A DNA stretch of 36,845 nucleotides. Origin: a virus. This document shows positions 1 to 5,704 of the stretch, piece by piece. A program made the translations under genes and the position numbers. The stretch is from positions 1 to 36,845 of IMG/VR virus record IMGVR_UViG_3300046534_000882; one strand, written 5' to 3'. The notes under the pieces were generated by a model. That model was not told the DNA's origin, made no database searches, and worked only from the letters and a program-made list of their open reading frames with translations. Position 1 is the stretch's first letter. Each line of letters opens with the position of its first letter.

Positions 1-127
1 CCCTTAGTGCCGGCCTCTCGCGCTTCCTTGCTAACGTCCTGCGTTACCATGCCGTGATCGCCGTATTGACTAGGATTTTCTTGGTCGATGAATACTGTTG
101 CGTCGAGGTACTTTGCGCCCTTGCCCT
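1..127. repeat. Terminal overlap repeat, left copy
   Basis: Bases 1-127 are identical to 36719-36845. Because the repeat lies inside one reading frame that continues smoothly across the junction, it shows that the molecule is a circle of 36,718 unique bp. The exact length of 127 is a common assembly k-mer size, so this is probably an assembly overlap rather than a biological direct terminal repeat. Confidence 0.95.
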
Positions 128-188
128 GAAACAAAAGCTCTTTGTCGATCTTGGTTACGTCAATCTTGATGTGTACGCCTATCTTCAT
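1..188 (-). CDS. ssb: Single-stranded DNA-binding protein, 5' part (split by contig ends)
   Basis: This is the N-terminal part of a 109-residue protein that reads off base 1 and continues at 36718 down to 36577 on the circle. The ATG at 188 follows an AGGGGA ribosome site six bases upstream. The start MKIGVHIKIDVTKID with a later TVFIDQENP segment looks like an OB-fold strand pattern, and the other part carries the Gln-rich linker and acidic DDDIPF tip typical of SSB proteins. Such a protein coats single strands during replication and recombination and recruits partners through its tip. It sits in the early-left operon near a Rad52-like annealing protein, an expected pairing. The family is much shorter than the roughly 170-residue host SSB, as is usual for phage forms. 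Confidence 0.8.
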   Translation of the reverse strand, partial: MKIGVHIKIDVTKIDKELLFQGKGAKYLDATVFIDQENPSQYGDHGMVTQDVSKEAREAGTK

Positions 189-191
189 TTT

Positions 192-485
192 CTATCCCCT
201 GTAACTGACATATTGATGTTTGTTTAACTCGATTATCTGATCCGGTACCGGCCAATCTGGATACTTAACCTCGTACTCCTGGCCTTCTTCATACACAGCG
301 CCGGTGACTGAATAGCTGGCGTTATAATGCTTGCCGTGCTTCTTCAATAATCCATGACTCAGTAGCTTGTTGATAATGTGCGCGCCGGTTGCATTGCTTA
401 TGCCAAGCCCTTCGCAAACATCCCTGTTTGTGCGCTGCACTCCGGTAGGAATCGCGTCAAGGTACTGCTGCTCGATTTCTCTCAT
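192..485 (-). CDS. Small winged-helix-like DNA-binding protein
   Basis: Encodes 97 residues from the ATG at 485, which overlaps the stop of the upstream YopX-like gene by four bases (ATGA). A longer in-frame extension to 629 exists but lies inside the YopX gene, so the coupled start is preferred. The segment around residues 20-45, with TNRDVCEGLGISNATGAHI followed by INKLLSHGLLKKHG, reads as a helix-turn-helix and wing: a predicted recognition helix, then a short hydrophobic strand. It is probably a DNA-binding regulator in the early-left operon, directly upstream of ssb (three-base gap). I do not recognise a named family. Confidence 0.7.
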   Translation of the reverse strand: MREIEQQYLDAIPTGVQRTNRDVCEGLGISNATGAHIINKLLSHGLLKKHGKHYNASYSVTGAVYEEGQEYEVKYPDWPVPDQIIELNKHQYVSYRG

Positions 486-886
486 GCCGCCTGCTCCAAT
501 AATTCTGGGTGCTGGTGAATGTTGCCGATTACTTCGTTGTGACCGTAAAGCCCAATTCCGTAGTGAGAAGATTTTGTAAACCAGCCTGTGAATCTTTCGT
601 TCCACTCTACGGTTTCTATTTTTCTCCAACTGTCGGCAATTACTTTAGGGGCAAGTATTGTTGCGGGACTCCAAGAAATAATATCGCCCTCGTAAATCTC
701 AGCACCGTTCTTATCTTTGAGGCCCGTGTATTGCATTAATGGCCAGTCTCGAGCCTTGCTGTCCGACCTAGAGAATTCGCCAAACTCAACAACTTCACCC
801 TGCTCAATAATAAAATCCGCATAACCACCTTTCCCGCAGAAAACCATTCTTGAGCCGTTCCAAGCTCTGAATTTAATTAATCTCAT
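482..886 (-). CDS. YopX-like protein (copy A)
   Basis: Encodes 134 residues. It begins MRLIKFRAWNG and carries the YopX family hallmarks MQYTGLKDKNGAEIYEGDI and the C-terminal VIGNIHQHPELLEQ. The molecular role of YopX proteins is unknown; they are common small early proteins of temperate phages and plasmids. The gene is coupled by ATGA overlaps to the Rad52-like gene upstream and the winged-helix gene downstream. A second copy lies at 1957-2316; the two share nearly identical DNA in their central and 3' parts but differ in the middle insert. This suggests duplication followed by divergence, or recombination between related phages. Confidence 0.85.
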   Translation of the reverse strand: MRLIKFRAWNGSRMVFCGKGGYADFIIEQGEVVEFGEFSRSDSKARDWPLMQYTGLKDKNGAEIYEGDIISWSPATILAPKVIADSWRKIETVEWNERFTGWFTKSSHYGIGLYGHNEVIGNIHQHPELLEQAA

Positions 887-1572
887 GCTGCCGCCCTTGC
901 TGTCAGTAATGAGAACTCAGTAGAACGGATCATGGATTTTGTTTTCTGATCGAGATCGCCGCCGTCCGTAGGAGAAAGCCACAACGATGCTTTGTCGTGC
1001 TCTGGTATTTTCGACCAATAATCTGCGGCCGCATCAATTTCTTCAGCAACAATCGCATCTAAAAAGGAATCGTAAGCAACTCTGTTTTTTACCTTCGCCT
1101 CTAAGAATTTTTGCTTCCTACTAGGCAATAACCACTGGTCATATTTGGCTCCCAGCTCTTTGAATGCCTCCTTCGTGAATTTGTATGAATTCCCAGCCTT
1201 TTCAAGCGGAACCCACCAGTTAGGCGTTTGATATAAGTACCGGCCAATGCCCCATGAAACCGCAGCACGTTTAAGGGCGTCACTAAATGCGCCCTTGTCG
1301 CCTTCTACCGCAGTATCGCCAGCACCATCTGATTTCCATACCCACTCACCATTAATCTTGATACCTATTCGACAGCACAGCTTTTTTCCATCTGACCAAG
1401 GCTGATCTGATTGCCATCCATCAATGCCGCAAATCTTGTCTAGGCGATCCATTACATCTCTTGAATCTAGGTAGGCCAATGCCATGCCCGCCGTCTTATC
1501 GCCTTTGGTGGAGCCTACGCGCCAGTGTATTTGTGACTTGTCAAACGGTTCGCTAAGTCTCTCGATGTTCAC
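883..1572 (-). CDS. Rad52/Sak-like single-strand annealing protein
   Basis: Encodes 229 residues. The core at about residues 91-110, GDKGAFSDALKRAAVSWGIG, followed by RYLY, is the signature of the Rad52/Rad22 family, which includes phage Sak-type annealing proteins. The family forms oligomeric rings that anneal complementary strands for recombination and repair of phage DNA. The start is a GTG at 1572 with AAAGGAG eight bases upstream; the stop of the preceding gene overlaps it (GTGA). SSB lies downstream in the same operon, making an annealing plus SSB module. No partner exonuclease is recognisable nearby, so strand resection would have to come from the host or an unrecognised gene. Confidence 0.85.
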   Translation of the reverse strand: MNIERLSEPFDKSQIHWRVGSTKGDKTAGMALAYLDSRDVMDRLDKICGIDGWQSDQPWSDGKKLCCRIGIKINGEWVWKSDGAGDTAVEGDKGAFSDALKRAAVSWGIGRYLYQTPNWWVPLEKAGNSYKFTKEAFKELGAKYDQWLLPSRKQKFLEAKVKNRVAYDSFLDAIVAEEIDAAADYWSKIPEHDKASLWLSPTDGGDLDQKTKSMIRSTEFSLLTARAAA

Positions 1573-1754
1573 AGTATTGACTCCTTTAATTCTCGGCGTA
1601 TCGCGCCTAGTTCAATGTTGAGGTTACGATTCATTTCTTTCCAATAATCATCATATTGGGCGCTGCTTTTTGGATAAGGGTTATCATCAAACCCAAGTCC
1701 ATTTTGGTAATCACGAGTTGCTTGAGCTGCCGGAAATTCCGATAGATCAATCAT
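1569..1754 (-). CDS. Hypothetical protein, 61 aa
   Basis: A short acidic protein beginning MIDLSEFPAAQATRDYQNG. It has a GGAG ribosome site nine bases before the ATG at 1754, two bases after the stop of the zinc-binding gene upstream, and it overlaps the GTG start of the Rad52-like gene. The tight coupling supports it being real. No recognisable domain, signal peptide or membrane segment. Its position suggests a role with the annealing protein, but this is only inference. Confidence 0.7.
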   Translation of the reverse strand: MIDLSEFPAAQATRDYQNGLGFDDNPYPKSSAQYDDYWKEMNRNLNIELGAIRRELKESIL

Positions 1755-1756
1755 TC

Positions 1757-1960
1757 TTATTTACTCCAATCAAATTGATTAAATTGCTGCCGCGCTTTCA
1801 CTAGCCCGTCAATAATTGCTGGGCCGAATATTAAGTTTTCCATTTCGATAATGCTTTCTGCTATGCGCTCGCTCTGCGAATTGTTGTAGTGTTCGCAAAC
1901 ATCACAATGGAACTTTTCATAATCTTCGAGCGGTACGTCACAGCGTTTACAGGTGCTCAT
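1757..1960 (-). CDS. Small zinc-ribbon protein, 67 aa
   Basis: The N-terminus has two CxxC knuckles: CKRC at residues 4-7 and CDVC at about 19-22, spaced to bind one zinc ion. The remainder (SERIAESIIEMENLI and onward) is predicted helical. Small zinc-ribbon proteins are common in phage early operons and act as nucleic-acid or protein binders, but no specific function can be assigned. The gene overlaps the upstream YopX-like gene by four bases and is followed two bases later by the next start. Confidence 0.75.
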   Translation of the reverse strand: MSTCKRCDVPLEDYEKFHCDVCEHYNNSQSERIAESIIEMENLIFGPAIIDGLVKARQQFNQFDWSK

Positions 1961-2316
1961 TGTTGCTCCAATAATTCTGGGTGTTGATGGATGTTGCCAA
2001 TTATTTTAATTTCTGAGGACATGGACGACATGTAATGACCATTAACCATCCAGCCAACGGCGCTCCCAAGCTCTGCTCGATACCAAACTTTCCCTATATT
2101 TGCGTCAGAATAGGAGTGTTGGTCTTTTACAATATCCCCCTCGTAAATCTCGACACCGTTCTTGTCTTTGAGGCCGGTGTATTGCATTAGTGTGTGATGC
2201 TTTACCTGACCATTAATAAGATTTATTAAAACAGAGCTGAATGCTTTTATAGTCCCCCATGAAATCATCGTCTTGTCGATGCCGTTAAATGCCCTAAACT
2301 TGATCTCCCTGCTCAT
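1957..2316 (-). CDS. YopX-like protein (copy B)
   Basis: Encodes 119 residues beginning MSREIKFRAFNG, with the YopX motifs MQYTGLKDKNGVEIYEGDI and IIGNIHQHPELLEQ. It is a paralogue of the gene at 482-886: the central and C-terminal segments are almost the same at protein and DNA level, while the middle portions differ. Its ATG overlaps the stop of the upstream gene (ATGA). Function unknown. Two copies 1.5 kb apart in the same orientation give the phage a short homologous segment that could recombine and delete the intervening genes. Confidence 0.85.
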   Translation of the reverse strand: MSREIKFRAFNGIDKTMISWGTIKAFSSVLINLINGQVKHHTLMQYTGLKDKNGVEIYEGDIVKDQHSYSDANIGKVWYRAELGSAVGWMVNGHYMSSMSSEIKIIGNIHQHPELLEQQ

Positions 2317-2711
2317 ATCCTTGCCCCTAGCACTTCGTTGTGTGCGCGTGCGAAATCTTTAGCGGACTCTCTCTTGCAATCGTCAAGGTGCTCTTGGTTA
2401 GGATTGTCTGCCACCAATCGAACAGGGCTGTCGAAATCTTGTTCTTCTGTCTTGACCCACTGCTCCGGATAATTCTTGGCCGCAAATGCTTCAACGATCG
2501 TTAAGGTGCAAACTCCGATTTGAATCTTTAGCTTTTCGAACTTAGCCAGGTTAGTTTCCTCGGCTGTCTCGATTGTCTTTGTTGCCAATTCCATCAAGTC
2601 TTGAGTGCTGGCTTCACTTAATGCGATGCCCACAAAATCTGCCTTGGTGAATCTCATTTGCTTGGAAAAGTCTTCGCTTAAAAACTGGCTTACTGCGTGA
2701 TTCATGCTCAT
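2313..2711 (-). CDS. Hypothetical protein, 132 aa
   Basis: Begins MSMNHAVSQFLSEDF at the ATG at 2711, which has a TTGGAG site six bases upstream; an in-frame extension to 2747 has no ribosome site and overlaps the upstream membrane-protein gene. The protein is predicted to be mostly helical and acidic, with no transmembrane segment or known motif. It overlaps the start of YopX copy B by four bases. I do not recognise the family. It belongs to the early-left operon by orientation and spacing. Confidence 0.7.
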   Translation of the reverse strand: MSMNHAVSQFLSEDFSKQMRFTKADFVGIALSEASTQDLMELATKTIETAEETNLAKFEKLKIQIGVCTLTIVEAFAAKNYPEQWVKTEEQDFDSPVRLVADNPNQEHLDDCKRESAKDFARAHNEVLGARI

Positions 2712-2712
2712 T

Positions 2713-2823
2713 TCAAACTCCAATAAATGGGTATAGGACGACCACAAAAAGTAGGACGCAGATTATGCAAGTGGCAATCCCCCACATGGTTTCGACAAGC
2801 AGCTCTTTAGTTTTTAATTTCAT
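2713..2823 (-). CDS. Small inner-membrane protein, 36 aa
   Basis: The ATG at 2823 is preceded by AAGGAG with eight-base spacing and overlaps the stop of the upstream gene (ATGA). The protein has a basic N-terminus (MKLKTKELLVETMWG) and one hydrophobic helix at about residues 15-34 (IATCIICVLLFVVVLYPFIG), so it should insert with the N-terminus in the cytoplasm. Small one-helix proteins in early-left operons sometimes act in superinfection exclusion or host takeover, but nothing specific can be said. Confidence 0.65.
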   Translation of the reverse strand: MKLKTKELLVETMWGIATCIICVLLFVVVLYPFIGV

Positions 2824-3188
2824 GCGAAATGCTCCTTGATTGATTTGGCTACTTCGGGGAGGAAATATTGATGAGGGTATTTTTGGAGGCGTTTTGCTAT
2901 GCGGGCGAAGCCCCAACCCTCCGAGTCATTTAGATAATATAGGTCGTAGTGATCTAGGCCCGAGGTAGTCTCGCCGAGACGATTTATAAGCCCAGTTTTA
3001 GCCGCAAAAGCCTTAGATCCGGTTTCCCTATGGCTGTAGTCCGTTCCTGTTACCGAGCACCCGTAACCTAGGCAGCAAAAACCGTCTCCTTGATTCCCCA
3101 GCATTCCTATTAACTGCTTCACTCCATCCTTCTTGGCAGCCAGCAGCTTCTCGATCCAAAGTATTGCGTTCTCGCTTTGTGTGGTCAT
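2820..3188 (-). CDS. Hypothetical protein, 122 aa
   Basis: Starts MTTQSENAILWIEKLLAAKK at the ATG at 3188, preceded by TTTGGAG at six bases; the longer in-frame form starting at 3215 lacks a site. The central GFCCLGYGCSVTG has three cysteines, and a later DHYDLYYLNDSEGWGF segment recalls phage and bacterial proteins of unknown function seen in early regions. The family label is a recollection without a name. It is the first gene of the cluster downstream of the leftward terminator at 3387-3411 and the inverted-repeat region. Confidence 0.7.
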   Translation of the reverse strand: MTTQSENAILWIEKLLAAKKDGVKQLIGMLGNQGDGFCCLGYGCSVTGTDYSHRETGSKAFAAKTGLINRLGETTSGLDHYDLYYLNDSEGWGFARIAKRLQKYPHQYFLPEVAKSIKEHFA

Positions 3189-3220
3189 GCCGTTCTCCAA
3201 ATTCATGTTGATCAAGATAC

Positions 3221-3379
3221 TTAGTGAAGTGGTGGCAGGGCTTGATACCTGCTAAATGGCGGTTGCGTTTTTAGATAGTCTTAGGTTCGCCTCCTGATAC
3301 GCCGCCCCGCAGCAGTTTTTATACTGGATTGACTGCCAGTTACTTCTGCGTGTCCATCCACGCCGCACCACTTCACTAA
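3221..3379. repeat. 14-bp inverted repeat flanking a gene-poor segment
   Basis: TTAGTGAAGTGGTG at 3221-3234 is the exact reverse complement of CACCACTTCACTAA at 3366-3379. The roughly 130 bases between them carry no convincing ORF. The segment 3189-3426 otherwise holds a leftward terminator. The repeat could close a large RNA structure in the leftward transcript, or mark a small RNA or protein-binding region. Confidence 0.5.
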
Positions 3380-3386
3380 ATATCCT

Positions 3387-3411
3387 AAAAAAACGGGCCA
3401 ACCTTCGGCCC
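3387..3411 (-). terminator. Leftward intrinsic terminator (tL1-like)
   Basis: Read on the minus strand: GGGCC, a seven-base loop, GGCCC, then G and seven Ts. It lies 15 bases beyond the stop of the second gene of the left operon, so leftward transcription from the promoter at 3939-3966 should stop here unless antiterminated. This matches lambda's tL1. Confidence 0.75.
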
Positions 3412-3426
3412 AATCTCAGGGGGTTG

Positions 3427-3582
3427 TTATGCTTTAATCCGAACAAATGGAATACCTTTGCTAACTTTCCTAGTATTTCCATGCTGGTCTAACTGATAGA
3501 GAGGAGGCTGACCCTTGTACTGAGTGTCGCCAACTGTCTGGATTGGTGCGTTGCTGTTTAAAATTCTTTGAGCTTGGTTCAT
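3427..3582 (-). CDS. Hypothetical protein, 51 aa
   Basis: The ATG at 3582 has an AAGGA site seven bases upstream; a longer in-frame form to 3636 overlaps the preceding gene and lacks a site. The product MNQAQRILNSNAPIQTVGDT and onward is basic and polar, with no cysteines or membrane segment. It is the second gene from the left promoter and the last before the terminator. No family recognised. Confidence 0.6.
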   Translation of the reverse strand: MNQAQRILNSNAPIQTVGDTQYKGQPPLYQLDQHGNTRKVSKGIPFVRIKA

Positions 3583-3613
3583 TGGTATTTCCTTGTAGTT
3601 GATATAGGGAATT

Positions 3614-3931
3614 TTAGGCTGGCGCACTCGCAACACTGTCCAATCTGTAAGAGATAACTGGGCTAGTTTGAGCGCGTCTTCGGTTGTTTAATCTGTTGTC
3701 TGTAGTAGTAGATAACGATGTGGTAATCGTGATGATCAGAAGGCCAGCTTTAGTTAGCTTGTAGATGGCCTCTTTGAAGGTGTGAGAGTGAGTTTTAAAT
3801 GTAACGCTGTCACTACGCTGCTTGATTGCTGCTGGCGAAACACCGCGCCTTTTTGCAGTTTCCTTGATCGTTAAAAGGATTCTGTCGCGGGTTGTTTCGA
3901 ACTCTTTAGCTGTTAGATTTCTCGTTTCCAT
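3614..3931 (-). CDS. First gene of the left operon (N-position, possibly leaderless)
   Basis: Encodes 105 residues from METRNLTAKEFETTRDRI. The ATG at 3931 lies only seven bases beyond the -10 box (minus-strand TATAAT at 3944-3939), so the transcript would start at or beside the AUG with no ribosome site: a leaderless message. The protein is basic. A stretch with KRRGVSPAAIKQRSD looks helix-turn-helix-like, and there is an Arg-rich stretch RLNNRRRAQ near the C-terminus. Position (first gene from the left promoter, upstream of a terminator) and length equal those of lambda N, but the sequence does not show the N-terminal arginine-rich RNA-binding helix of N. It is either an antiterminator of a different kind or an early regulator. 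Confidence 0.7.
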   Translation of the reverse strand: METRNLTAKEFETTRDRILLTIKETAKRRGVSPAAIKQRSDSVTFKTHSHTFKEAIYKLTKAGLLIITITTSLSTTTDNRLNNRRRAQTSPVISYRLDSVASAPA

Positions 3932-3938
3932 GTGGTTA

Positions 3939-3966
3939 ATTATAACCATAGTTATAACCAAGTCAA
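3939..3966 (-). promoter_or_regulatory. Leftward early promoter (PL-like)
   Basis: On the minus strand TTGACT (3966-3961), a 16-base spacer and a perfect TATAAT (3944-3939). A 14-bp operator fills the spacer and overlaps the -10 box, so repressor binding would block RNA polymerase. It would drive the early-left operon through the circle junction to the integrase. Confidence 0.85.
3942..3955. promoter_or_regulatory. Operator OL (ATAACCATAGTTAT)
   Basis: A near-palindromic 14-mer with half-sites ATAAC and GTTAT separated by four bases. The same pattern occurs at 5175-5188 and, with one change, at 5150-5163 between the repressor and cro genes. It lies within the left promoter. It is probably bound by the CI-like repressor and by Cro. 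Confidence 0.8.
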
Positions 3967-4007
3967 ACAAAATGTATAATAAATGTTATTTAATTTCTAG
4001 CAGGCAC

Positions 4008-4031
4008 AAAAAAGCCCGCGTTAAGCAGGCT
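4008..4031 (-). terminator. Terminator of the repressor operon
   Basis: Read on the minus strand: AGCCTGC, loop TTAAC, GCGGGCT (one G-T pair), then a T run (the As at 4008-4013). It lies 25 bases beyond the secreted-protein stop and upstream of the left promoter, insulating the two leftward transcription units. Confidence 0.85.
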
Positions 4032-4056
4032 TCGTGGGTCTAAAAGAGAGCGGAGG

Positions 4057-4452
4057 CTAGCCGCAGGTACTTAGAACTTTTCCTTTCAGTAACGTGCCCC
4101 CACTCAGGGCATCTATTGATTTACTTTTTCTGTTCTTAGTGTAAATAACGGTTCTTGCTTCCATATCAATCGTCCAGAACTCAAACATCCTCTCGTGTTC
4201 GCCTCCCCCTAACGCCTCACACCAAAGAACCTCTTCAGCTATGCGTATACAAAAAGTATCGCTGGGGGTAACTGATGCAGACTCGGTCTTTGTATCTATT
4301 TGAAATACTTGCTCCCCGAAACTCTTTTCTTTTTCAACAAAATTATCGCCTTTTAGGTAGGAATGCCCCGTAAATTCCCCAGCAAAGACACAGATCGCAG
4401 AGGCGATAGGGGATAGGGCCATCAAGAATATAGCAGAAACAAGTCTTTTCAC
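4057..4452 (-). CDS. Secreted protein co-expressed with the repressor
   Basis: Encodes 131 residues with a clear Sec signal: KR, a hydrophobic stretch VSAIFLMALSPIASA, and a likely cleavage after ASA; the residues before the next cysteine do not fit a lipobox. The mature part has several cysteines that could form disulphides in the periplasm. The GTG start at 4452 overlaps the repressor stop (GTGA), so its translation is coupled to CI, and the operon ends in its own terminator. This places it where lambda carries rexAB: made by the prophage. It is a good candidate for a lysogenic-conversion or superinfection-exclusion factor. No family recognised. Confidence 0.8.
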   Translation of the reverse strand: MKRLVSAIFLMALSPIASAICVFAGEFTGHSYLKGDNFVEKEKSFGEQVFQIDTKTESASVTPSDTFCIRIAEEVLWCEALGGGEHERMFEFWTIDMEARTVIYTKNRKSKSIDALSGGTLLKGKVLSTCG

Positions 4453-5114
4453 TTACCAGTCCTCATAAAGTACCCATCACAGACACCGCAAATTACAGAG
4501 TCCTCGGGGATTTTGATTATCCTTTCGGGCCAATCAGGATTGATAGCTGATAAATATTTATTATTACCATCTATCTGTAGCTGCTTAAAAGTCACAGCTC
4601 CGTCTGGCGTTCTCACAATCACATCACTACCATTAACAGCAGGCTTCACCGATTCCGGCTCAATCTTCAATATGCACCCGTCTGGATAACCTTCTCCAGT
4701 TCTGGGGTTAAACATAGAAAGCCCCGAGTTCTTTACAGCATAGGCGTTCTCGCTGCTTTTCTCAGGCCAGTCTATCCAGTCTTCCGCGTCATTTAACTCA
4801 TACGGATTCATTGCATCCCCCCAAGTTCCTGCCTGAACGAAGGAGATTAGGGGAATTTTACGACTATTTCTATAGTGAAATGTAACATTGTTATCCAAAA
4901 CTCCATTAATTTCTTGACTGTCACCAGATATTAATAATTCTGCGGTTGTGCCCAATGCTTGTGCTAGTTCTATAAGCCTGCCTGGTCTTTTAGTTTTTCC
5001 CACCAATATCTTATGCATTGCCACCTGAGAGATTCCGGCTTTTTTCGCCAGATCCTCTTGAGTCAGCTTTTTCAGCTTCATTAGTTTCTTTAGATTAGTT
5101 GATAGCATTGTCAT
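4449..5114 (-). CDS. CI-like phage repressor (HTH plus S24 domain)
   Basis: Encodes 221 residues. An N-terminal XRE-type helix-turn-helix spans about residues 7-60 (LTQEDLAKKAGISQVAMHKI). The C-terminal half is a LexA/S24 autopeptidase domain: the putative self-cleavage site A95-G96 lies in FVQAGTWG, catalytic Ser133 in NSGLSMFNP and catalytic Lys177 in AVTFKQL. The family represses lytic promoters and is inactivated by RecA-stimulated self-cleavage, so this prophage should be SOS-inducible. There is no good ribosome site. A TAAAAT box ends six bases before the ATG at 5114, so the message may be leaderless like lambda cI from pRM. An internal ATG (residue 3) is an alternative start. Confidence 0.93.
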   Translation of the reverse strand: MTMLSTNLKKLMKLKKLTQEDLAKKAGISQVAMHKILVGKTKRPGRLIELAQALGTTAELLISGDSQEINGVLDNNVTFHYRNSRKIPLISFVQAGTWGDAMNPYELNDAEDWIDWPEKSSENAYAVKNSGLSMFNPRTGEGYPDGCILKIEPESVKPAVNGSDVIVRTPDGAVTFKQLQIDGNNKYLSAINPDWPERIIKIPEDSVICGVCDGYFMRTGK

Positions 5115-5120
5115 AAGCGC

Positions 5121-5149
5121 ATTTTACGCGCATACCCTCGGTTATATAA
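5121..5149 (-). promoter_or_regulatory. Candidate repressor-maintenance promoter (PRM-like)
   Basis: On the minus strand TTATAT (5149-5144), 17 bases, TAAAAT (5126-5121), then six bases to the cI ATG. The -35 box is weak and abuts the operator at 5150-5163, as expected for a promoter that a bound repressor could activate. Transcription would start at or next to the AUG. Confidence 0.5.
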
Positions 5150-5163
5150 CTAACAATAGTTAT
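5150..5163. promoter_or_regulatory. Operator OR-a (CTAACAATAGTTAT)
   Basis: Matches the ATAAC-N4-GTTAT operator pattern with one change in the first base. It also sits inside a longer perfect palindrome at 5146-5163 (ATAACTA, four bases, TAGTTAT). It touches the -35 box of the candidate PRM on one side and the -35 box of PR on the other. Confidence 0.7.
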
Positions 5164-5191
5164 TGAATTATTTAATAACATTAGTTATAAT
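5163..5191 (+). promoter_or_regulatory. Rightward early promoter (PR-like)
   Basis: TTGAAT at 5163-5168, a 17-base spacer and a perfect TATAAT at 5186-5191. Transcription would begin near 5198, giving a leader of about 18 bases before cro. An operator at 5175-5188 lies in the spacer and overlaps the -10 box. Confidence 0.87.
5175..5188. promoter_or_regulatory. Operator OR-b (ATAACATTAGTTAT)
   Basis: Exact ATAAC-N4-GTTAT half-sites, placed in the PR spacer and -10 just as the site at 3942-3955 is placed in the left promoter. It is 25 bases from OR-a, start to start. Confidence 0.8.
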
Positions 5192-5215
5192 CCGTAAAAC
5201 GTATAAAGGTTAACC

Positions 5216-5428
5216 ATGCTAAAAAAAGATGTAGTCCAGTGGTGCCAGTCATCAAATATCACCTTAACGGCATTAGCGGGGAAGTTAAAAATCTCCCAGC
5301 CTGCCGTTTCACGTTGGGCAGAAGTTGTCCCAGAGCTTCAATCAATAAAGCTCGCTGGGCTGTCTGGCGGGTCTTTAACTCACGACCAAGATTTTTACGA
5401 TTCAAGAAAGTTTCCATGCCTCAAATAG
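5216..5428 (+). CDS. cro: Cro-like repressor, 70 aa
   Basis: A small helix-turn-helix protein beginning MLKKDVVQWCQSSNITLTAL. The residues ALAGKLKISQPAVSRWAEVVPE form the HTH and resemble P22-type Cro proteins, which begin similarly and have an AVSxW recognition helix. It is the first gene from PR, divergent from cI, with AAGG six bases before the ATG. Cro would bind the same operators and switch off CI synthesis. Its stop codon lies inside the loop of a terminator hairpin. Confidence 0.88.
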   Translation: MLKKDVVQWCQSSNITLTALAGKLKISQPAVSRWAEVVPELQSIKLAGLSGGSLTHDQDFYDSRKFPCLK

Positions 5429-5445
5429 TCGCATGGATTTTTTTT
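5414..5445 (+). terminator. Terminator overlapping the cro stop (tR1-like)
   Basis: CCATGC, an 11-base loop containing the cro TAG, then GCATGG, A and eight Ts. Ribosomes finishing cro would sit on the hairpin, so termination may be linked to cro translation. It should reduce expression of the replication genes unless antiterminated. Confidence 0.75.
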
Positions 5446-5491
5446 GGATTCAATTCTTCGATGGTCATGTGAATCCATACAGGGTTTTGCT

Positions 5492-5704
5492 ATGAGCAAG
5501 TTAGACGTAACGCCAGAAGCTAGAGAGAAGCGCATAGCTGAATTAAACGCGCAGCTAGATTCTCAAATTGAAGCAATAGAAGTATCTCGGCAAATTTATA
5601 ACGAGATCAAAGAGAAATATGACCATGCTTCCGATGAGCTGGCGGGGCGCATTCAGTACATGGAAGCTATCAGGCAAGACCTAATTTCTTGGCAGGGTGA
5701 ATAG
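5492..5704 (+). CDS. Hypothetical coiled-coil protein, 70 aa
   Basis: Starts MSKLDVTPEAREKRIAELNA at the ATG at 5492, with CAGGG seven bases upstream; an in-frame extension to 5444 begins inside the terminator T-run and is unlikely. It is highly charged and predicted to be one long helix with heptads (AELNAQLDSQIEAIE), probably a coiled coil. It lies at the lambda cII position but shows no HTH, so it is not an evident CII. Its stop overlaps the GTG of the replication gene by one base. Confidence 0.7.
   Translation: MSKLDVTPEAREKRIAELNAQLDSQIEAIEVSRQIYNEIKEKYDHASDELAGRIQYMEAIRQDLISWQGE

Noticed and set aside
1-127. A true direct terminal repeat like those of T7-type phages
   Set aside because: The repeat is exactly 127 bases, lies inside a gene and continues in frame around the circle; its length equals a common assembly k-mer.
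3252-3482. 76-aa minus-strand ORF
   Set aside because: It overlaps the better-supported gene at 3427-3582 and the terminator, lacks a ribosome site and has Arg-rich antisense-like composition.
5368-5384. GTCTTTAAC inside cro as a boxA antitermination site
   Set aside because: It resembles boxA but no boxB-like hairpin follows and no equivalent was found downstream of the left promoter.
5239-5472. 77-aa plus-strand ORF over cro
   Set aside because: It is an alternative frame of cro that crosses the terminator; no ribosome site.
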